A stretch of 64,000 nt of DNA from Mesodorylaimus sp. YZB2_4 (taxonomy: Eukaryota > Nematoda > Enoplea > Dorylaimida > Dorylaimidae), in contig JASANH010000855.1 in NCBI GenBank assembly GCA_030248295.1, positions 1 to 64,000 on the forward strand, in the 5' to 3' direction. Below the pieces are notes generated by a model. It was not told the DNA's origin and ran no database searches. It saw only the letters and a list, made by a program, of their open reading frames with translations. Positions 56,313 to 64,000 of the stretch are shown here, in pieces. Each line of letters starts with the position of its first letter. Position 1 is the first letter of the stretch. The translations under genes were made by a program, and so were the position numbers.

Positions 56313-59300
56313 ATGACAAGTTGGAGGACAGTGTATCTGATTTTGATCGAATTGACTATAATTTCCATTTGTCTGGCCGAAACAGGACTCGAGTGCGATT
56401 TCGAACAAAAATGTCCTTGGGAATTCGAACCAGAAAAAGGTGGATTTCGAATTGTATCTGGAAAAGAGAAAAGTGGGAAATCGGGTAAGTCATCTTATCA
56501 GTCGTGACCTCATTCCCCTGGACGAATCCCTTGTGGTTAGTGCCTGATGGGCTCTTATCAGTTATCACTCTTTCACTCATGGTGCAGTATCTGGGCTGAA
56601 GAAATGGTGACTGATAAGGGCATCAATGACGATTTTTATCACCGGCCTTATCACTGATGGATAACACCCAAATATGGTGTCTGTGGGTTCTTATCAGCGA
56701 TGATCTTGTCAGTGATGCAATATTTGATCGTGAGCAGGAGATATGCTGACTGATAACGGCATCAGTGCGGGTCCTTTTCAGTGACCTTATCACTCATCAC
56801 CATGCGCTAATATGATTTCAGCGGGCTCTTATCATTTATCACTCTGCCACTGATGGTGCAGCATCTGGTTAGGAGATCGGTGACTGATAACGTTGCTAAT
56901 ATATAACACGCTAATATGACGTCAGTGGGCTCTTATCAGTGCAGACTATGTCACTGATGCTGAGCAGCGTCAGTGAGGATTTTTAGCAGTGACGACTGCA
57001 CTGATGGTGCAGTTTCTGGGCAGGAGATATGGTGGCTGATAACGGCGTCAGTGCGGGCCTTTATCATTGACCTTATCACTGATGGTTATCACCCGAAATA
57101 TGGTGTCTGTGACTGCAATGGGCTCTTATCAAAAATGACTACTGCATGTCACTGATGCTGAGCAGCGTCAGGGAGGATTTTTCAGTAGTCCTCATCACTG
57201 ATCGGTAAGACCCGGATATGTCAGTGGGCTTTTATCAGTGATGACTTTGTCGCTGATGCTAAGCAGCGTCAAAAGGTATTTTTAAGAGACTTTACCATAG
57301 ATTTTTTAACAACTCAATCTGGTGTCAATGCGACTGCAGTGGGCTTCTATCAGTGATGACTATGTCACTGATCCTTTACTGATCCTTTACTGATGCTGAG
57401 CAGTGTCAGTGAGGATTCTTATCAGTGATGTATTATTGATGCTTAACACTTGGTTCTTATCAGTGGTGACTTTGTCGTATACTAAGCAGGAGATATGGTG
57501 ACTGACAGCAGCGTTAGTGCGGGCTCTTGCCGGTAATGACCTTATCAGCGATGGTGCCGTATCTGCTCAGGAGATTTGCTAATTGATAGCAGCATCTGTG
57601 AGGATTTTTATCATCGGTCTTATCACTGATGGCGAACACCCAAATATGGCGTCAGGGGGCCCTCATCAGTGATGGGTTTGTCGTATATTGAGCATAAATT
57701 ATGTGGCTGACTGCAATCATTATGTGGGCTCTTATCAGTGATAGCCTTATCACTGACGGTTACCACCCAAATATGGTGTCAGTCAGATGCGACTGCAATG
57801 TGCTCTTGCGACCTGCAATATCTGACACTCGTATTCCTTTTCCAGTTCAGTGGGATCACACGATAGAGAATCCGAGTGAGTATAGCCACGCAGCCATGTT
57901 CGCACAGTCCACGTCAGTCCGCGTTCGAAATGCACTTTAGTCACGCAGTCCTGTCCTGTCCACGAGTTGTGTCCGTCCGGCGGGTACTGCTTTGTGTACA
58001 CAAAATGCGTGCGTTTTGTGCGAGCTAGTGCCAGGAACGGAGGGAAGATGATGTAAATGGGGTAATGACAATGCCCTTATTAAGACACGCACCCCTCGGA
58101 CTGATAAGCTTATCATCCATGATTGTGTCTTGGCACAATTTGCGTCACTGCATTGTATCATTCATTAGTGTTCCACAAAGCTTAGTTTCCTGGCAGTTTT
58201 TCTGTTAGCCGTGCAGTTTACGCGCTATTTTCTTCTCCAAGATATGATCTGATGGCTGTCATTGTTGACACTGGCAGACTTGATATCCTGAAAATACCAA
58301 GCTCTCGAATTTACAAAATCATCTCGGCATTGAGAATCGGTTTGTGGAATGCACGGCTAACAGAAAAAAGCCTAGCGTGTGTCACTTTTTCCAGTTGATG
58401 CCCCCCTGTGATTAGTCCCCTCATTTTTCAGGTCACTACGCCTACTTTGGCACATCGAAACAAGAAGAAGTTGTGGCCAAAATTGTGAGCCCGTATTTGC
58501 AACGAACAGGGCCCAATTGCAAACTTCGATTCCAGTATCGTCTGCACGGCATGCCGAAGACGGAACTGTTGGTTGTGCTGGAACATATGCCCGATCCTGC
58601 CAATAGCGGAGTCACCGAGTCACCCATGCAGTTGAAAATGATACCGACAAAGAATAGTATAAATTCCAAGTAAGTTGTGGGCATAGACTGGGATTGTCTG
58701 AGAGTGAAAAGTGACTCGTTGGAAAAACAGTGAATGGATTGTGTTTCATTGGTGCTGGATGTGCCAGTCGACAAAACCAAGTGGCTGTTCATCCGCAGCT
58801 AACGTAACAGGCGTCTAATTTTGCAAATACTAAAAATAAGAAAGTCTGTTGAGTGGGCAACAGGGGGTTAAGCTGGCAATAACAAGCCATTTTGACACGT
58901 TGCGCCAAATGACCCCATCCATTTGGCCAGGGTCGTGATCGAGACGGCGACAGCTGTTTCTCCATCGTGTTCGTAATTCGTCAAAATCGGGGGTGGGGTG
59001 GGGTGCGAGCGGATATGGCTCATGGTATTTGAGGGGAGTGAATGGTTTTTGTGACAATCAGGGCAAAGGAGAAGGCGGAAATGGATGCTGGATTAGTGAG
59101 CTAAAGATGGCTGCTCACAGGTTTCGTACATTGCTAAATTTAAATTTCCCGCTTTAAACTGCTTATGACAATTTAACATGGACGAAAAGTTTCCATTTAA
59201 AGCGTGTGCTAGTTGTATTCACAGTTTTCCTTATGTTTTTTTAGTTTTTTTTTACAAACATGACCAGAAGTTTTTGCTATCTGCTTAAAAAAGCTTTATA

Positions 59301-62300
59301 AGGCGGGTTACGCACAAGGTTTGCAGTGTGGAGCTCTTGATCCTAAACTGTGATAAACAGCTTGAAGCGGGAAATTCAAATTTTGGGAAGGTCGACATCC
59401 GAGAAATGGTCTGTAGGAAGCAGATACAGTATTTGGGGGAGGGCGAAATCAGAGGGTAAGATGACACACATTGTCAAAAACCGATGATCTGGGTGGGAGT
59501 CGAACTCGCTGCCTTGATCGCCAGTTTTAACACACAGACCCCGCGATATCAGGAAGCTGGTAGACTGAGAATCCTGAGAATTGTTCCAGAAAGTACTGAT
59601 CTATTCAATGTACACTCTAATATTGCAACTACTATGGCTCGAATTTTGCTAGTCAGTACAGTACAGCTAAGTGGTTCGATTCCTATTCGGGACTCAAGTT
59701 TTTGGTTGTGTGTTCTGACTGTGTTTGAGGAGTAGGCGAGCCATCTTGTGGCGGAGAGGGCCCGCCTATGATGCCTACCCTTGATTATGAGTCACCTTTT
59801 GTGGAACAATGGTTTGGCAAATGCAGTGTGAAGTATAGTGTAAAGTTAAGAGCAGTGTAAAGGGATCTCAGTGTACCTATGCAATTAGCCTGAGTGTAAA
59901 GTGAGTGTAAAAGTGAACCTCCAAATCAATGCAAATTCCTTTGCTGATTTGTCTCTCAGCTTGGCGACAGCTCAGGCTCGAGAACAGAAACGCAAAGTAA
60001 CTCACTCATAGTCAATCTTTGGACCCAGAACGGTAGCCTCAACGTCCAGATGTATTTCACACTCACTTTACACTACGATCGACCTCAACTAGAACACTGC
60101 AAGGAGCAGTCTCAAATGGACTCAGTCACAGTCAGTCTTTGACATCCGCAGTTCCTCAGTGCACGGGTAGTTAACGCTCACTTTACACTCAGGCTGACCC
60201 CTTTGCGAGCAGCCTTGGTCTTTGCACATTGCCTATGCTCAGCCATTGCGCCACAAAGTGACATGATTAGGGGCAAAAGTGACGCCTGTCACATCTGGTC
60301 TTTTCAGATGGGCCGACGAGATAGTGCCAATCGGAGCCATACGACATCCCATGCGCATTCGATTAGAAGCCTGGTTGAACAATCAAGGACGGGCCAGCAA
60401 CCCAGTCAGCTACTCGGCCGATTGCTACATCGACGCCATCAGCCTAATTGATTGTCAAGGTGACCAGTTGGGAGTACTCTAAGGTTGTCCTCCGGCCCTG
60501 CCAGTGATATGCTTTGTACCAATTATGTCATGCCATGCCGTACTTCATCCATAGCCGAGCACCATGAGGTGCACTCAGAGTCTAAGGAACACATTTTGAC
60601 AATCATTTTTTACCGAGGCGGGAGTCGAACCCTTCCCTGCTAATGCGCACCCAGCGTGAGAGGCAGACGCCTTAGCCCGCTAGGCCCCCACCCTGATCTC
60701 CAACCAACTCACAACCCGGCCAGTCAGTGTAATTTTATCAGCTCTCACAGCCTGTTTTCGATGTGGTGTTGCAGTGGCTTACTTGCTTTGTAGAAGAGCT
60801 CTACCACACGGACACGTGCCAGAGGGGCAAGACAACGGAGAAGTATCGATGCGAACTGAACAAGGTGTGCATCGAGTGGGATCAACTGTGCGATATGAAA
60901 CCAGACTGCTTCGATGGCGAAGATGAGAATGATCAGTTGCACAATTGCAGTAAGTTGTGCAAGTGTTCATGTTGAAATGGCGATAAGGAAATGTTGGTTT
61001 TAATTTTAGCACAAGTGCCCTTAGGAGCCAGATGCAATTTCGAGGATGGCATGTGCGGTTGGGTGAACTCATCTGAGGGTGATTTCCGATGGGTACGAGC
61101 CAATGCGTCTTATCAACAAGTGGTCGAACGCGATTTGGGGCACAAGGATTTTACCAGTGATCATACTTACAATAATGCTTCGGGTGAGCATTGGACTGAT
61201 GGGACAGTGGGCAGGGTGGAGGCTAGATTTTGCAGTCTGGTGCTTAACATATTATTGCAAAATTTGAATTTCCCGCCCAAGCCGCTTATGAAAATTTTGC
61301 ATAGATATGCGTTCTCTTGACCGCATATGTGCCTGTCTTGACTCCGAATAGTAGTCGGAGTTTGTTGCCAAAAACGGGACGCATTGCGCACAAGCTTTGA
61401 AGTGAGGAAATTATCCATGTATAACTGTCATAAGCGGCTTGTGGCGGCAAATTCAAATTTTGCTTTGTTCGAGATCTGTGAAATGGTCAGCGCACACGTC
61501 TCTGACCGACGGCATTGGCGCATCTAATGTTGTTTAGGTTGATGTTTCAGTTGTCATTGGCGCCTAGGCTAAAAGTGTGTTTGCTGAGCCTGTCTTGACC
61601 CGTTTTGCTAGTGCAGCTGATTTCGGCTGTGCAAAGCAGAGTTTTGATTAGCCATGCAGCACAAAGCAGTTTTGTCCTGTGCACAATGTGTCTGCCAGTC
61701 TGCTTAGTGAATGTGCGATCTCCATTTTAGGTCATTTCATGTACGCTGAGCATGGACAGAGCGATACGATCGTCCGAGCTTACCTCACGAGTCCCAAGTT
61801 CCCTCGTACGTCCAAAGTAATCTCGGATCCGAGCTCGCGGTACTTCAATCAGTGCAGGGTGAGTCAGTGCCCCCTTTTCCAGTCCTGACCCCTGTCCCAG
61901 GTCAGTCCTGAGTCCTGATGGCTACAAGAAGGCAATCCCTTTCAGATACGATTCTTCTTCCGTCACATTGGTCGGGACTGGCACTCGTTGCATTTGTACG
62001 TGATAACGGCCGATGGCACGAATCAGAGACGACTTTTGTGGGAAGCTGATCCGGCAGTGCCGTCAGTGCCTGAGAGATTGGATTCGCCCCGCTGGACACG
62101 CGTTTCTGCAGTCATTCCTCATCAAGACTGGGAGTAAGCAAGGGTTGTGGGAGAAAGGATGGACACAATCAGATGTAGATCAGAGGGGAAGTTGGGCCAG
62201 TGTGAATGTAGAGGCCGGACTGGCAGTCGATACTGTGCACGGAGCTGGTACCTGGGAGCGTCATCCGTAAGGGTCATGTTTCCGCTGTGCACTAGGTTGA

Positions 62301-64000
62301 ACGACTTAGATGACTACCTTGGGTTTTTGGCCTGGTGCAAAAGCTCCACCGGTCACTTCCTTCAGTGATGAGGACGCACATGTATTACATGAAGGTGGCG
62401 AGGGTTTAGAGGTGGGAAAAGCACTGGTCTGATCTTTGATCATCTGTGACTCTGATTGCTTGGTGCCATCTGCACCATCCATATTGCAGGTACCAACTCC
62501 AGTTCACCGCCCTCCGAATGGCCCTCTACCGTGGCCACTTTGGCATCGACGACATTTCCCTGACCCCCCAATGTTTTATCGAGGGTGAGTTGTGTCTTCT
62601 CGTTTGGCTGGCCACCTGATTGGTGAACCAGGATGACGATGCAGCCTGCACACCTGCAACTTTCAGATGGCACGACGAGCGATGTTCGTGTGGCCTACGT
62701 GTACAATTTCACCAGTTGTGGAGCGAGTGGGGCGCGGGGCCCGAATCAGACCCATTGCGACACAGCCTACAATAACACAGCTGTAAAAGTCAAGGTGATC
62801 GATGATATGCCCATGAAAGGGTACCAGACCTGGCGCGTGCCCATGACTGGAGAGTACAGGTGAGTAAGCTTGGATTTGGGGCCCATAATGAAAAAGTATT
62901 ACGCTGAGGAGGAGTCGAACCCTCGCGTCCCTTAGACCACAGGCTCATTTTCAGTGTCAAACCATTACTGCTGGGCATTCCCGTATGAAATGCCAGCAAC
63001 CAGCTCTAAAGCTCACAGAACTTAGTGCTTTTGTTGGATTCAATTTGGGATTCATAATGGAAAAGTTTTGCCTTGAGCGGGATTAGAACCCTCGCCTTGA
63101 GGGAACCACAGCCTCATTTTTAGTGTCTAACCACTGCCACTCGCATTTCTACACGGAATGCTAGTAGCCAGATCGAGTGCTCAGAACAAAATGGTTTTGT
63201 AGGATCGTAGTGGCTGGCTCGGCTGGTGGGACGTTGTGGGGCGACGAGCCATTGGACTCGGCCAACGAGCAACACTCAGTGCAGAACTACGGGACTGAAG
63301 TGGAGGCTGTCTTCAACTTGACCCGCAATGATCAGCTACTTTTCGTGGTCGGCCAACGAGGCGAGTCGCCGTGTCAATCGTTCAAAAGGGAACCATACAA
63401 ACTGTTCAGATTTCGAACCAAAGTAAGCTCGCAGTCGACTCCTGGTCTTCTTGATCCTTCGCCAAGTCAACCAGCCATGCACAGGGGCATATCCAATGTG
63501 CGTTTCGGGTCGGTGAGTTCTGAACTGGACTCTTGACTTTAGTCTCACAGCCAAGAAAAATTACAAAAACTTTGTCTTTAGTGGGAGTCGAACCCTCAGC
63601 TGATGCTATGATTCCTTGTTTTGTGCTTCTTTCCACCAAATCCAGATTTGAGCTTTGATTTTTCGATCATGCAGCACTTATCAGTGTGGCCCTTCCAGAC
63701 CTGGGTAGGCAGATACTCCAAGGTCACTTTGACATGAACAAGAAAAACTTTGCCTTGAGCGGGAGTTGAACCCCTAACTTTCGGATTACTGGTCCAAAAT
63801 TTGATTTCAAGCTTCTTGGACTGAGTCCAGATTCGAGCTTTTATTTTACGATCATGCAGCACTTAGGGAAGGCAGATACTCCAAGGTCAACTTACATGAG
63901 TCTGGGTAGGCTGGCAAGTGAAGTTGGGGTGCTTGCTTCTGCAACGGCCTCTTTTTCAGGCTACTTCCTTACTGAATGAACTGTGCTCACCGAAATGGAT
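56313..64000 (+). CDS. Alk: ALK/LTK-family receptor tyrosine kinase, ectodomain exons 1-11
   Basis: Orthologue of anaplastic lymphoma kinase, a cell-surface receptor kinase; the window ends before the transmembrane and kinase parts. Exons: 56313-56484, 58432-58669, 60308-60459, 60794-60949, 61010-61183, 61731-61858, 61946-62133, 62490-62584, 62667-62859, 63203-63422, and 63960 onward. All joins keep phase with GT-AG ends. Signal peptide 1-24 (ATG 56313); first MAM domain about 27-187 (exons 1-3); LDL-receptor class A module in exon 4 (CELNKVCIEWDQLCDMKPDC); second MAM domain in exons 5-8 (RCNFEDGMCGW to CFIEG); then the ALK-specific glycine-rich domain from exon 9 (FTSCGASGARGPNQTHC, WRVPMTGEY, VVAGSAGG, LLFVVGQRGE). 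The MAM-LDLa-MAM-Gly order is diagnostic. The glycine-rich region is poorer in Gly than in vertebrates. No frame lesion was seen. Confidence 0.93.
56485..57830. repeat. TTATCAGTGATG minisatellite in ALK intron 1
   Basis: Diverged tandem phrases: GGGCTCTTATCAGTGATGAC, TATGTCACTGATGCTGAGCAGC, GTCAGTGAGGATTTTTATCA, CAGGAGATATGGTGACTGATA. At least 14 CTTATCA (TGATAAG) motifs fall within it. Intron 1 runs to 58431; its last 600 bp are not repetitive. Confidence 0.85.
59113..59415. mobile_element. MITE, family FB1, in ALK intron 2
   Basis: Left GTTTCGTACATTGCTAAATT, TTTCCCGCTTTAAACTGCTTATGAC; right AACAGCTTGAAGCGGGAAATTC, GAGAAATGGTCTGTA. Confidence 0.8.
59885..60197. repeat. Inverted and tandem AGTGTAAAGTGAG repeat in ALK intron 2
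   Basis: AGCCTGAGTGTAAAGTGAG at 59889 pairs with CTCACTTTACACTCAGGCT at about 60177. Between them CACTCACTTTACACT and AGTC..AGTCTTTG recur as a tandem unit of about 120 bp. Confidence 0.65.
60525..60712 (-). mobile_element. tRNA-derived SINE, family S1, in ALK intron 3
   Basis: Minus-strand A box GCGGGCTAAGGCGTC, B box GGTTCGACTCCCGCCTCGG, and the shared body AATGTGTTCCTTAGACTC and GTGCTCGGCTATGGATGAA. It makes up more than half of the 334-nt intron. Confidence 0.8.
61245..61490. mobile_element. MITE, family FB1, in ALK intron 5
   Basis: Left AAAATTTGAATTTCCCGCCC, GCCGCTTATGA; right CTGTCATAAGCGGCTTGTGG, GATCTGTGAAATGGTC. Confidence 0.8.
62870..63200. repeat. Duplicated tRNA-like unit in ALK intron 9
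   Basis: Two tandem copies of about 170 bp, each with GGATT(T/C)..GG..CATAATG(A)AAAAGT, a GAGTCGAACCCTCG or GATTAGAACCCTCG B-box-like part (minus strand), CTCATTTT(C/T)AGTGTC, and GGAATGC(C)AG-type ending. Confidence 0.75.
63563..63895. repeat. Duplicated tRNA-like unit in ALK intron 10
   Basis: Two tandem copies with AAAAACTTTG(C/T)CTT, GGGAGTCGAACCCTC or GGGAGTTGAACCCCT, TTT(C/A)CGATCATGCAGCACTTA and GGCAGATACTCCAAGGTCA. Related to, but distinct from, the intron 9 units. Confidence 0.75.

Noticed and set aside
1..64000. CRISPR array or prokaryotic operon
   Set aside because: Repeats are not of the direct-repeat/unique-spacer type, and the genes have spliceosomal introns.

Overview
This is nuclear DNA from a multicellular invertebrate animal. 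Split genes with GT-AG introns encode animal-type extracellular proteins: an ALK-family receptor ectodomain, an S1 protease and a tetraspanin-like protein. Most introns are 47-60 nt, and larger introns are large because they contain repeats. Two start codons lie 5-8 nt after a consensus splice acceptor, as expected for spliced-leader trans-splicing. Together with the RTE-type LINE remnants this fits an ecdysozoan, perhaps an enoplean-type nematode with a repeat-rich genome, but the sequence does not prove the lineage. Gene density is low, about seven genes in 64 kb.

Layout. 1-0.8 kb: 5' part of a secreted trypsin-like protease (minus). 0.8-7 kb: repeats, including a TIR element, a dead RTE LINE, a tRNA-derived SINE and a GATAT microsatellite. 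7.1-8.5 kb: a phosphatidylinositol-phospholipase-C X-domain protein with a three-repeat C-terminal domain (minus). 8.5-23 kb: almost only mobile DNA, with foldback elements, GC-rich hairpins, a complete but mutated FLYWCH-type Mutator-like transposon (13339-15328) and a LINE 3' end. 23.0-23.8 kb: a broken paralogue of the small cysteine-rich secreted gene found intact at 31.3-31.9 kb. 24.9-26 kb: a four-transmembrane tetraspanin-like gene with a Pro/Ser/Thr-rich repeat tail (minus). 26-31 kb: repeats and a three-unit SINE array. 35-37.5 kb: an unrecognised three-exon gene with a CATGC satellite in its first intron. 38-45 kb: MITEs, a GATA-motif array and a 1.47-kb palindrome. 45.3-48.2 kb: an unrecognised secreted glycoprotein. 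48-56 kb: nested palindromes and a satellite array of about 180 bp units. 56.3 kb to the end: first eleven exons of an ALK/LTK receptor tyrosine kinase; its kinase domain lies beyond the window.

The genes do not form a pathway or cluster. They share export to the surface or outside of the cell: protease, cysteine-rich protein, glycoprotein, tetraspanin-like protein and receptor. The dominant structure is the repeat landscape. A small set of foldback elements recurs through intergenic DNA and introns, and most carry a perfect E2F-type motif (TTTCCCGC). Two unrelated arrays, one of them ALK intron 1, are packed with TGATAAG GATA-factor motifs.
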